Assembly: GCA_021845645.1 (NCBI GenBank)
Contig: JAJZVM010000101.1
Coordinates: 1 to 14,413 of the forward strand
Length of the DNA stretch: 14,413 bases
Source: Bacillota bacterium
Lineage (GTDB): Bacteria > Bacillota_E > JAJZYS01 > JAJYTV01
Direction: 5' to 3'
Below are positions 1 through 6,515 of the stretch, piece after piece. The notes below the pieces were generated by a model that had not been told where the DNA came from, searched no databases, and was given only the letters and a program-made list of their open reading frames with translations. Position numbers and translations under genes: made by a program. Position 1 is the first letter of the stretch. Each line of letters starts with the position of its first letter.

Positions 1-7
1 CTTTCCC

Positions 8-1306
8 GTGCTCCACTCTGCGCTCGCACTGATTCTATTCGTTGCCGTCCTCGTGCTCGTGATCTGGCAGCCACGCGGCCTCTCGATCGGCTGGCCCGCT
101 GCGGTCGGCGGCCTCCTGGCCGTGCTGTTCGGCGTCGTCTCTTTGAAGGATGTCGGAACGGTCGTCGGCATCGTCTGGGACGCGACGCTCGCCTTCGTCG
201 CCATCATCCTCATATCGCTCATTCTCGATGCGATCGGCTTCTTCGAGTGGGCGGCTCTGCACATGGCGCGCCTCGCCCGCGGCAGCGGCCTGCGCCTCTT
301 CGTCTACACGCTGCTCCTCGGTGCGATTGTCGCAGCGTTCTTTGCGAACGACGGCGCCGCGCTTATCCTCACCCCGATCGTCTACGAGCAGGTCAAGGCG
401 CTGAAACTCCGTCCCGCCGCGATCCTCGCGTTCGTCATGGCCGGCGGCTTCATCGCGGACTCGACCTCCTTGCCGCTGGTCGTGTCGAACCTCGTGAACA
501 TCGTCTCCGCGGACTTCTTCCACATCGGCTTCGTGAGCTACGCCGTGCGCATGGTGCCCGTGGATCTTGTCGCTGTGGCGGCGAGCCTCCTGGCGCTCTA
601 CCTGTACTTCCGGCGGGATCTACCACGCAGCGTCGCCGTGCAGGGCCTCAAGGCGCCGCGCGACGCCATCCGCGACCCGCGGCTGTTTCGCGCGTCATGG
701 CTGGTCCTCGGCGTGCTGCTGCTCGGGTACCTCCTGAGCCAGGCCCTGCACGTCCCAGTTTCGGTCGTCGCCGGGACGGCGGCGATTCTCCTGCTCCTTC
801 TGGCACATCGCAGCCCTGCCGTCGACGTCCGGCGCCTGATCGTGGAAGCTCCGTGGAAGATCGTCGTCTTTTCGATCGGAATGTACGTCGTGGTTTTCGG
901 ACTGCGCGACGCCGGCCTCACCGCGCTCCTCGCGCGCTCGATCGCCCGGGCGGGAGGACACGGCCTTGCGGCAGGCATCTTCTACACGGGGTACCTCGCG
1001 GCCGGGCTCTCGTCCGTGATGAACAACATGCCGACCGTCATGATCAATGCTCTCGCCGTGCACGCTTCCGGCGCACAAGGCGTCCACCAGCTCGGGATGG
1101 CGCTCGCGAACGTGATCGGCAGCGACCTCGGACCGAAGATCACGCCCATCGGCTCGCTTGCTACTTTGCTCTGGCTGCACGTACTGGAACGCCGCGGGGT
1201 GAAGATCGGCTGGAGGTACTACTTCCGCGTCGGCATCACGCTGACCGTTCCCGTGCTCGCCGTGACCCTCCTAGCTCTCACTGGGGTCGTCGCACTGCAC
1301 GCGTAG
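8..1306 (+). CDS. arsB: Arsenite efflux pump ArsB
   Basis: This is an inner-membrane arsenite/antimonite exporter of the ArsB family, which works alone as a proton antiporter or with the ArsA ATPase. The 432-residue product is close to the roughly 430 usual for the family and reads as about 12 hydrophobic segments. Family signatures are clear: VLVIWQPRGLSIGW near the N-terminus, FFANDGAALILTPIV near residue 113, SNLVNIVSADFF near 160, MNNMPTVMINAL near 340 and GPKITPIGSLATLLWLHVL near 380. The GTG at position 8 gives an N-terminus only a few residues longer than known ArsB proteins, so it is a plausible start. Only seven bases precede it, so the ribosome-binding site and any longer start cannot be judged. 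No arsR regulator or arsA is visible; they may lie outside the left edge. arsC follows after a gap of about 230 bases on the same strand. Confidence 0.95.
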   Translation: MLHSALALILFVAVLVLVIWQPRGLSIGWPAAVGGLLAVLFGVVSLKDVGTVVGIVWDATLAFVAIILISLILDAIGFFEWAALHMARLARGSGLRLFVYTLLLGAIVAAFFANDGAALILTPIVYEQVKALKLRPAAILAFVMAGGFIADSTSLPLVVSNLVNIVSADFFHIGFVSYAVRMVPVDLVAVAASLLALYLYFRRDLPRSVAVQGLKAPRDAIRDPRLFRASWLVLGVLLLGYLLSQALHVPVSVVAGTAAILLLLLAHRSPAVDVRRLIVEAPWKIVVFSIGMYVVVFGLRDAGLTALLARSIARAGGHGLAAGIFYTGYLAAGLSSVMNNMPTVMINALAVHASGAQGVHQLGMALANVIGSDLGPKITPIGSLATLLWLHVLERRGVKIGWRYYFRVGITLTVPVLAVTLLALTGVVALHA

Positions 1307-1383
1307 CGGAGCGCCATAACACAACCTTCACTTGCAGAGCCCGCCGCAAGATATTAGCGTCGGCTGTGAAAGAAGGTGAGATT

Positions 1384-1551
1384 ATGCGCAACCGGCGCAG
1401 CTCACCATCTAGCCGAAACGACCATCGGAGCAATTCCTTTCAATTTGTGCCAGGGCGCGAGTCGCGTCGTGGCGCAGGCTGTCACTTTGACCTCTTCATT
1501 TCCGAGACTTGTCGGCACAAGGAGGGCCAAGATCTGTGGGACTTCCATTGA
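1384..1551 (+). CDS. Possible short ORF between arsB and arsC (doubtful)
   Basis: A 55-codon reading frame starts at an ATG preceded by GAAGGTGAG at 1371-1379. It ends at a TGA (1549-1551) just inside the start of arsC, which would allow translational coupling. The predicted peptide is hydrophilic and rich in Arg, Ser and His (it begins MRNRRSSPSSRNDHRSN), with no motif I recognise. It may be a leader-like ORF, a decayed gene or chance. The rest of the arsB-arsC gap shows no other candidate. Confidence 0.2.
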   Translation: MRNRRSSPSSRNDHRSNSFQFVPGRESRRGAGCHFDLFISETCRHKEGQDLWDFH

Positions 1552-1952
1552 TCTATTTCATCTGCACGGGGAACTCGGCGCGCAGTCAGATGGCAGAGGG
1601 ATTCGCACGCCAGATGCTTAGCGACCGCTTCGACATCCTTAGCGGCGGCCTCGAACCGTCGGTTCTTAATCCATACGCCGTTCGGGTGATGGCGGAAGTC
1701 GGCATTGATATCTCTGGGCAATCCAGTAAGCAGATCGACATCGATAAGCTCTGGTCCGCACGCATCGCGGTGACGCTTTGCGGTGACGCGGAGGAGCGGT
1801 GCCCGGTGACACCCCCAGGCGTTTTACGCCTGCACTGGCCTCTGCGCGATCCAGCGAAAGCTAGTGGTACCGATGACGAGAAACTGGCTGTCTTCCGAGC
1901 CATCAGGGACGAGATCCGCGAGCGGCTGACGGACCTTTCGGCACGGCCTTAA
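1536..1952 (+). CDS. arsC: Arsenate reductase, thioredoxin-coupled ArsC
   Basis: This cytoplasmic enzyme reduces arsenate to arsenite so that ArsB can export it. It belongs to the low-molecular-weight-phosphatase-fold class. The 138-residue protein carries the P-loop CTGNSARS with nucleophile Cys10, and the redox pair Cys82 and Cys89 in LCGDAEERCP. This spacing matches the Staphylococcus pI258 enzyme; the non-essential Cys15 of pI258 is Ala here. I chose GTG at 1536 because AAGGAGGG at 1519-1526 lies nine bases upstream. A longer in-frame TTG at 1509 would place that Shine-Dalgarno inside the gene. The retained Cys82/Cys89 pair predicts dependence on thioredoxin rather than glutaredoxin. It probably forms an operon with arsB, although the gap is large. 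A short hairpin at 1816-1832 lies inside the coding sequence and is probably incidental. Confidence 0.93.
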   Translation: MGLPLIYFICTGNSARSQMAEGFARQMLSDRFDILSGGLEPSVLNPYAVRVMAEVGIDISGQSSKQIDIDKLWSARIAVTLCGDAEERCPVTPPGVLRLHWPLRDPAKASGTDDEKLAVFRAIRDEIRERLTDLSARP

Positions 1953-2024
1953 GTTAATGAACGGAGCTCGGCGTCAGCGGGTCTGGCCCCCCTGAACGCT
2001 TGCGCTCACCGAAGATTTCTTGAT

Positions 2025-2238
2025 TCATGCCGATGAAGAGCCGGAACGTCTAAGATGCCATTTACGAAACGCCACGACGGCCCAGGACGCCGAAGGGCCA
2101 CGTTCCAGCAAGCCAACCATAGACAGACGACCCCAGGCACGCAAGGCCAAACGCAAAGGAGAACCACGAAGAACGAGACTCCAACGCGTAGAAGACCATC
2201 ATGAGGGTAACTACAGCGGCACCGTAGACAGTTAGCAT
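2025..2238 (-). pseudogene. Small membrane protein gene with a frameshift near its 3' end
   Basis: The ATG at 2238 has a good GGAGG five bases upstream (2244-2248 on the complementary strand). It opens a 58-codon frame (2062-2238) with two hydrophobic helices: MLTVYGAAVVTLMMVFYALE, then SSWFSFAFGLACLGSSVYGWLAGTWPFGV. This resembles a family of short uncharacterised membrane proteins that, as I recall it, continues with a tryptophan-containing helix and a basic tail. Here the frame instead ends in LGRRGVS and a stop at 2062. A different frame of the same strand supplies the expected ending, SWAVVAFRKWHLRRSG, up to a TGA at 2025-2027. I infer a small out-of-frame deletion near 2080-2085. Whether the 58-residue product still works is unknown. 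The gene lies downstream of arsC in the opposite orientation. No function is assigned. Confidence 0.6.
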
Positions 2239-2544
2239 GCCATCCTCCGTTGTCTTGATGCCCCACGAGCCCGATGGCACACGTCCAGTGGCACTTTAGG
2301 TTGGGGCGGCTGGAAGTGACGAGTCGGCCCGGTCGTCAGCGCCCCTGAGCCGTCCAGCCTCAATCCGTACGCTGCGCGCTATCACCCATCAAATCGATTC
2401 CCTCGTCATTGGACTAAGGAACTCGATGTGAACAGGTTCTGGTCCGCGCGCCTTGAGGATCTGTAGCTGGGTCATGTGCCAATGCGCCGACGACGGCGGG
2501 CGGCATGACGATCTTCGCTCGTGGCGGTTGACTGGTGGACGGCA
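2239..2544. other. Gap of about 300 bases with no convincing gene
   Basis: This lies between the broken small membrane-protein gene and the end of the thioredoxin-like gene. The only coding-looking stretch is a 28-codon minus-strand frame, 2389-2475, beginning MTQLQILKARGPEPVHIEFL. It has no clear ribosome-binding site and matches no family I know. I see no repeat, RNA or terminator. Confidence 0.3.
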
Positions 2545-2856
2545 TCACGCTTTCACCTGCCGAAGAACTCCGACCAAGGCAGATACACTCGGGGCACCCT
2601 CAAAGCCGGAGTCGCTCTGGTACAAACGGCAGGACCAGATAGCATCTGTGGCCCTGGGGAACGGGTCCTGTCCATCCACAAGTATCGTGGGCGAACCGTG
2701 CATGCCGGCCTCTTGCGCCTCGACTGGGTTCTCGACCAAGTGCGGTCGAACCACTATGTCGGGGCGTCCGACTGCGGCCAGAGCCTCAAGCGCCCGATCT
2801 CGGGCGAGTTGCCAATTCGGACATCCGTCGAAGTATACGATCTCCACGACTATCAC
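2545..2856 (-). CDS. Thioredoxin-like protein, 'DF family (seleno)protein' type
   Basis: This is a small cytoplasmic protein of about 103 residues with a thioredoxin-like layout. A beta strand (VEIVYFD) is followed by GCPNW with Cys12 at the usual redox position, then a helix, then the GSPTILVDGQDPFP segment, which contains the cis-proline typical of thioredoxin folds. A second cysteine appears in WSCRLYQSDSGFEGAPS. Relatives are annotated as 'DF family (seleno)protein' or alkylmercury-lyase-like and often sit beside MerR regulators; some have selenocysteine at the first position, but here it is an ordinary Cys codon. I chose GTG at 2856 because GGAGG (2865-2869) lies eight bases upstream and the promoter -10 lies just beyond. 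A farther GTG at 2886 would fall inside the promoter. It is divergent from the MerR gene and probably controlled by it. The substrate is unknown; a role in metal or thiol handling is inference. Confidence 0.75.
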   Translation of the reverse strand: MIVVEIVYFDGCPNWQLARDRALEALAAVGRPDIVVRPHLVENPVEAQEAGMHGSPTILVDGQDPFPRATDAIWSCRLYQSDSGFEGAPSVSALVGVLRQVKA

Positions 2857-2877
2857 GTACGACACCTCCGCACCGTC

Positions 2878-2909
2878 AACATACACCTTCCCCTATACTG
2901 TAAGGTCAA
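2878..2909 (-). promoter_or_regulatory. MerR-type promoter with operator in a long spacer
   Basis: On the minus strand a -35 TTGACC (2904-2909) and a -10 TATGTT (2878-2883) are separated by 20 bases, longer than the usual 17. A dyad fills the spacer: ACCTT at 2885-2889 and AAGGT at 2902-2906. This is the arrangement MerR-family activators need, since they untwist an over-long spacer when they bind metal. The predicted transcript starts near 2871 and reaches the GTG at 2856 almost at once. The operator also lies just upstream of the merR-like gene, so autoregulation is likely. Confidence 0.7.
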
Positions 2910-2925
2910 GGGAGGGATACAAGAC

Positions 2926-3345
2926 GTGTTGATCGGAGAATTGGCCGGCATGACTGGCCTCACGACCAAAGCCATTCGCTTCTATGAAGCGCAGGGATTA
3001 CTCCCCTCGCCTGCGCGGACGCCTGGCGGCTATCGCGACTACGGAAGGGACGCCATGGCTAGGATCTCATTCATTAGCGCCGGACAAGCGATCGGATTTA
3101 CGTTGGGAGAACTGCGGGAGGTGATCGCGTTCCGCGATCACGGTCAGGCACCGTGCGCCCACGTGGCTGCCCTATTGGAGCAGAAGGCCCAGGAGGTCGA
3201 TTTGCGACTTGCAGAGCTAGTTCAAGTGCGGGAGACATTGAGAGGACTCCGCGAGCGCGCGGCTCACCTTGATCCCGCGGAATGTCCTCAGACGTCTGTG
3301 TGTCACTTGATTTTGCCCAAGCTGCCCGTGAACGGGCGATCGTAA
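2926..3345 (+). CDS. MerR-family metal-responsive transcriptional regulator
   Basis: This is a DNA-binding metal sensor of 139 residues. The N-terminal winged helix-turn-helix is typical (IGELAGMTGLTTKAIRFYEAQGLL, then the wing with GGYRDYG). It is followed by the dimerisation helix at about residues 78-112 and a C-terminal metal-site region. Likely metal ligands are Cys77, Cys120 and Cys126, with His127 adjacent (AECPQTSVCH). This resembles the three-cysteine or Cys/His patterns of MerR, ZntR and PbrR-type sensors, so Hg, Zn, Cd or Pb is plausible, but the metal cannot be fixed. I chose GTG at 2926 because GGAGGG at 2911-2916 lies nine bases upstream; the open frame extends farther but runs through the operator. 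It is divergent from the thioredoxin-like gene, its probable target. Confidence 0.9.
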   Translation: MLIGELAGMTGLTTKAIRFYEAQGLLPSPARTPGGYRDYGRDAMARISFISAGQAIGFTLGELREVIAFRDHGQAPCAHVAALLEQKAQEVDLRLAELVQVRETLRGLRERAAHLDPAECPQTSVCHLILPKLPVNGRS

Positions 3346-3792
3346 GACGTCTGCCCGCCACCCCCGACATGGCCACCTAGGTCCTGCGCATCCTGCTCGG
3401 CCCTCGATCAACGACGAACCCGTCCCGTCCCCTATTCGGTTCCGCCGACGAATAGCGGGGCGGCGGCGGGAGAGAAGCACACGCCGCGTTGTTGAAGTCT
3501 CGAGTAGCCACCGCCCCCCTAAGAAGCCCCTCACACCGCTTCAGGCAATTCCCGGATTGTCTGGGTGTGGAACTCCCCGTTGCACCCGTCTGAGGCCCCA
3601 CGGATGAACAGAGTTTCGGAGTCCATCGAGGACCGAAGCTGGAAACGCCTCAAGGCACATTTGCTAACGGTTTGCTAACGCTTTTTGAGAGAAACGGCGG
3701 TAAGCAGCGGAAAACGACGGGAAAGCGTTGTCCTGAAACCCGCTTCAGAAGGGCATTGCGGCAAGTTGCGGGATACCACGGAAAGCCCTCTC
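3346..3792. other. Non-coding gap between merR-like gene and tRNA fragment
   Basis: About 450 bases without a convincing gene. A hairpin at 3429-3459 (CCCCTATTCG pairing with CGAATA-GC-GGG, one bulge) may end merR transcription. Tandem TTTGCTAACG repeats lie at 3660-3680. The motif GAAACCCGCTTC at 3735-3746 recurs in the terminator at 3855-3866. In attachment-site context this stretch could be the end of an island, holding integrase-binding sites. Confidence 0.4.
3660..3680 (+). repeat. Tandem direct repeat TTTGCTAACG
   Basis: TTTGCTAACG occurs at 3660-3669 and again at 3671-3680, one base apart, so both copies lie on the same DNA face with an 11-base period. A related copy, TTTCTAACGCTTTTTT, begins near 3934 on the other side of the tRNA fragment. 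Short repeats in this setting are typical of integrase or excisionase arm sites, but that role is inferred. Confidence 0.55.
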
Positions 3793-3842
3793 CTTGCCTC
3801 CGGAGCAAGAGGCCGCAGGTTCGAATCCCGCCGGGCGCGCCA
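3793..3842 (+). tRNA. 3' fragment of tRNA-Arg(CCG); probable attachment site
   Basis: The last 50 bases of a tRNA are readable. The anticodon stem CTTGC/GCAAG (3793-3797 and 3805-3809) encloses the loop CTCCGGA with anticodon CCG. The variable loop AGGCC follows, then a T arm with TTCGAAT at 3820-3826, the acceptor strand CGGGCGC, the discriminator G and an encoded CCA at 3840-3842. The T stem has an A-C mismatch (3817/3829). No matching 5' acceptor (GCGCCCG) or D arm precedes it, so this is not a complete gene. Tyrosine integrases commonly recombine from the anticodon loop to the 3' end of a tRNA gene and leave such a copy at the distal end of the insert. I therefore read this as an att site, with the complete tRNA at the other end of the island. 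Confidence 0.8.
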
Positions 3843-3850
3843 AGTTTTTG

Positions 3851-3890
3851 CCTCGAAACCCGCTTCCAGAGCGGGTTTCGAGGTTTGTAT
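3851..3890 (+). terminator. Strong hairpin terminator after the tRNA end
   Basis: A perfect 14-base-pair stem, CCTCGAAACCCGCT with AGCGGGTTTCGAGG (3851-3864 and 3870-3883), closes a five-base loop and is followed by TTTGTAT. It lies nine bases after the CCA of the tRNA fragment, as expected for the native tRNA terminator. This suggests that the sequence to the right belongs to the original chromosome. Confidence 0.8.
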
Positions 3891-4456
3891 GGTCTCCCCT
3901 AATATGGTGGTGTCCGTCAGCGTCCTGATGCCTTTCTAACGCTTTTTTGCCGGCCACAAACCTCCTGCGGCTGTTCTTGGTCACCTGATCGACCTCGGCA
4001 GCTGCGTTGTACTGCATGAATTCGCGAGAGGCAGCTGTGATGTCTGTGGTTGTCTCTAGGCAAGCGTGAGCTGGCGCGTGTCAACATCGTCAGTTCGCGG
4101 ACGTGGCCAATCAGGTCCTCCATTGTCGCGACCAAGGGCTGCCCAGATCGCGAACAGAAGCGATAGTGTGCTCCCCTCGCAGGACTCCCGTTCGCCGCGA
4201 CCTGCTGATTACAAATTGGCTTTGGCACACATCATCCAGTTGCCTCGAGGGGGCTGATGGCGCATTCAAAGCGGTTGCCGCGGAAGGATGCTGTCGTTTC
4301 CTATCCCGTGATGGCTTCTGTTTGTGCCCTGGTTGGCGTCACAGTGGGTGTCACGTACACGGTCGACCACTTCCCGCCGCGGAGGGGGTTACGACCAAGG
4401 GGCCGGGCAGAGGAACGCACAGCGGGCGGGAGCATCTCGCCCGCCTTAGAACGTTT
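3891..4456. other. Gap of about 570 bases with no convincing gene
   Basis: Only short, family-less reading frames occur. The best is a plus-strand ATG at 4257 (MAHSKRLPRKDAVVSYPVMA, with one hydrophobic stretch) behind GAGGGGG, but it runs on into the complement of the transporter gene and is doubtful. On the minus strand, frames around 3917-4228 switch and match nothing I know. A repeat related to TTTGCTAACG lies near 3934-3949. The stretch may be decayed island or chromosome junction sequence. Confidence 0.35.
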
Positions 4457-5521
4457 TCAGTCGGCCGCCGTGGCCTGCAGCCGCTGGGCCGGCAGGAGGT
4501 ACCAGAGCGTCCGCGTGGCGACGAGCACCCAAAACGACGCCAGGAGCAGGAAGAATGCCACCGCGAAGACGCCGAGCAGCGGAACCTTCAGCGTCGCGTA
4601 GAGGAAGTTCGTCCCCGCGGTGAAGACGCCGAGGGGGAACGTGAGGCCCCACCAGCCGAGGTTGAAGGGGAGACCGCGCCGCGTGTAGTGCACGGTGAAG
4701 AGCATGCTCATCACGAGCCACCAGATGCCAAATCCCCAGAGGGCGAGGGCGCCGAGCACCGCACCGCCGTACATGCCGTGACCGACGGCGCCAAAGAGAA
4801 GCGGCATCTGGCGGCCGAGGTCGACAAGCCCCATGACGCCTGTGCCGAGCGTTCCGAGCGAGATCCAGGTGGAGATGGCCATTTCGCTCGGCGGCAGCTT
4901 ATGCAGAACGAGGCGCAGGAAGAGCACGCCGAGGATCAGGAAGGCGATGGGCACGCTGAGGGCCCACTGCACCATGCTGACGAGGGTAATCGTTCGCTCG
5001 AGTCCGAGGGAGGCCAGATGCGGCACGAGGAGGCCGCCGCTCGCCGCCGTGACCTCCGCCGGCACGACGGGCATCAGCCAGACGGCGGTCATGCGGTCGA
5101 GGCGGTGGTCATGGCTCAAAAACATCGCGTACGGAACGATGATGCCGGAGGCGACGGCCAGCACCACGTTGGCGATCCAGAGGCCATATGCGATGTGGAG
5201 CGAGGCGGGTCCGAAGAGCGGGATGCCCATGTCGACAAAGCCGTTGACCACGGTCGTCAGGGCCATCGGGATGGCGCCGAGAAACATCGACTGCACCGGG
5301 TCGTGCAGGATCTCCCGCATTCCGCCGCGGTCCGAGAGCGTGCGGCAGATGAAGAGCGCTAAGAACAGCGTCACGAGGACGATGTTGATAAGCCAGAGCA
5401 CGGTGCCCGCATCCTTGAGCCAAAGGGGACCGCCCGGCATCGTGCAGGCGCCGAGTGCGGTGATCCCCGTACCCATGCCGACGGTGAACCAGTTCGGTGT
5501 GAAGCGCTTGCAACTGCCCAA
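4457..5521 (-). CDS. TDT-family transporter (TehA/SLAC1-like)
   Basis: This is an integral membrane transporter of the tellurite-resistance/dicarboxylate transporter family, whose members move C4-dicarboxylates, sulfite or other anions. The N-terminus has the family signature FTPNWFTVGMGTGITAL directly before the first helix. About ten hydrophobic helices follow, and the 354-residue length is normal. I propose a TTG start at 5521 because GGGAGG (5529-5534) lies seven bases upstream; an earlier in-frame GTG at 5548 has no clear ribosome-binding site. It lies downstream of the LysR-type gene on the same strand, 79 bases from the chosen start, so the regulator probably controls it, possibly co-transcribed. 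An inverted repeat GCCAC-N5-GTGGC at 5544-5558 in the gap could be an operator. The true substrate cannot be told from sequence. Confidence 0.88.
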   Translation of the reverse strand: MGSCKRFTPNWFTVGMGTGITALGACTMPGGPLWLKDAGTVLWLINIVLVTLFLALFICRTLSDRGGMREILHDPVQSMFLGAIPMALTTVVNGFVDMGIPLFGPASLHIAYGLWIANVVLAVASGIIVPYAMFLSHDHRLDRMTAVWLMPVVPAEVTAASGGLLVPHLASLGLERTITLVSMVQWALSVPIAFLILGVLFLRLVLHKLPPSEMAISTWISLGTLGTGVMGLVDLGRQMPLLFGAVGHGMYGGAVLGALALWGFGIWWLVMSMLFTVHYTRRGLPFNLGWWGLTFPLGVFTAGTNFLYATLKVPLLGVFAVAFFLLLASFWVLVATRTLWYLLPAQRLQATAAD

Positions 5522-5600
5522 TGTCCGGCCTCCCGCCACGTTTGCCACCCATTGTGGCAGGCGGCGGGAGGCGCGACATACGAGCGTTGCCGAGGTGTCT

Positions 5601-6515
5601 TCAGTACTTTTGAAAATGCTGCGTCTGTGACCGCTGGCTGTCCCGGCGGAGTTCGGCGATCAGTTCGCGGGCAGCCGGACCGTGGTCGGCGGCGTTGCGG
5701 CTGACGAGGTAGATCTGCCGCTGCAGTCGCAGTTCCGGTATCGGCACGAAGCAGACCGAGTTCCGAGGATCGTCCGCGAGGGTGTGCGAGAGCACGCTGA
5801 CCCCGACGTCGTTGCGCACCATGGCAATGATGGCGCGCACGGAGGAAAGCTCCATGATCACGTGCAATTCGCCAAGGTCATGGTCCGCGCCGCGCAGCGC
5901 CGCTTCAAGGATCCGCCGGGTTCCAGAGCCCTCTTCGCGCACGATGAGGTCCTGCTGGGCGAGCTCCGCGACGCTCACGTCGGAGCGACCGGCGAGCGGG
6001 TGGTTCGCGCTGACGATCAGGCCGAGCTGGTCGCGCCAGAGGTTGGTCACATGCAGATCCCGGGCCCGCCCTACGCGACTCTCGACGATGCCGAAATCCA
6101 CCTGCCCGGTCTCCACCTGCGCCAGCACGCCGGCGCTGTTGTCGAGCGTCAGCTTGACCTGCACCGCGGGGTGACGGCGCCGGAAGATCCCGAGCGGGCG
6201 GGGAAGAAACACCTCGAGCACGGTATGGGACGCTGCGACATGCACGGCCTCTTCGCCCTCGGCGACGCGATGCACCTCGCGGAAGGCAAGCCGCCAGTCC
6301 GCTTCGATGCTCTCCGCGTACTTGCGCAGGACCTCGCCGGCAGGAGAGAGCGTCGCGCCGCGATTCGTCCGGACGAAGAGCTGCGCGCCGAAGTCGGTTT
6401 CGAGCGACGTGATCTGCTGGCTGACATTCGACACCGACATATTGATCTGGCGCGCGGCTTCGGTCAGCTGACCTTCGCGCGCGACCGCGAGGAATGAAAT
6501 CAGGCGGGGGTCCAG
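5601..6515 (-). CDS. LysR-family transcriptional regulator with a non-standard start
   Basis: This is a DNA-binding regulator of about 304 residues. The N-terminal helix-turn-helix is textbook LysR (LISFLAVAREGQLTEAARQI, then SVSNVSQQITSLE, then FVRTNRGATLSPAGE). A periplasmic-binding-protein-like effector domain follows from about residue 90, with the hallmarks DFGIVES, HPLAG and NDVGVSVL. The coding frame begins ATA CTG GAC CCC at 6518, with no ATG, GTG or TTG nearby. AAGGAGGAA at 6521-6529 is well placed for CTG at 6515 (seven bases) or ATA at 6518 (four bases). The usual start of such proteins, M-L-D-P-R-L, suggests an ATG mutated to ATA. Immediately upstream is an IS630 transposase fragment, so the native promoter is probably gone. 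The gene may be weakly expressed. It is likely to regulate the TDT transporter downstream. Confidence 0.85.
   Translation of the reverse strand: MDPRLISFLAVAREGQLTEAARQINMSVSNVSQQITSLETDFGAQLFVRTNRGATLSPAGEVLRKYAESIEADWRLAFREVHRVAEGEEAVHVAASHTVLEVFLPRPLGIFRRRHPAVQVKLTLDNSAGVLAQVETGQVDFGIVESRVGRARDLHVTNLWRDQLGLIVSANHPLAGRSDVSVAELAQQDLIVREEGSGTRRILEAALRGADHDLGELHVIMELSSVRAIIAMVRNDVGVSVLSHTLADDPRNSVCFVPIPELRLQRQIYLVSRNAADHGPAARELIAELRRDSQRSQTQHFQKY

Noticed and set aside
1816..1832. Hairpin CAGGCG-TTTTA-CGCCTG
   Set aside because: It lies inside the arsC coding sequence with no T run and is adequately explained by codons.
2545..2856. Selenocysteine in the thioredoxin-like protein
   Set aside because: The active-site codon is an ordinary cysteine codon, not an in-frame TGA, so no selenocysteine is needed.
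3760..3842. A complete tRNA gene
   Set aside because: No 5' acceptor strand complementary to CGGGCGC and no D arm precede the anticodon arm.
4257..4601. A 114-codon plus-strand ORF with a fair ribosome-binding site
   Set aside because: Only the first ~38 residues look protein-like; the rest is the complement of the transporter's 3' end. Kept only as a note in the gap description.
4103..5362. A 419-codon plus-strand open frame opposite the TDT transporter
   Set aside because: Highly charged, repeat-like composition with no recognisable fold, mirroring a hydrophobic gene on the other strand; a shadow.
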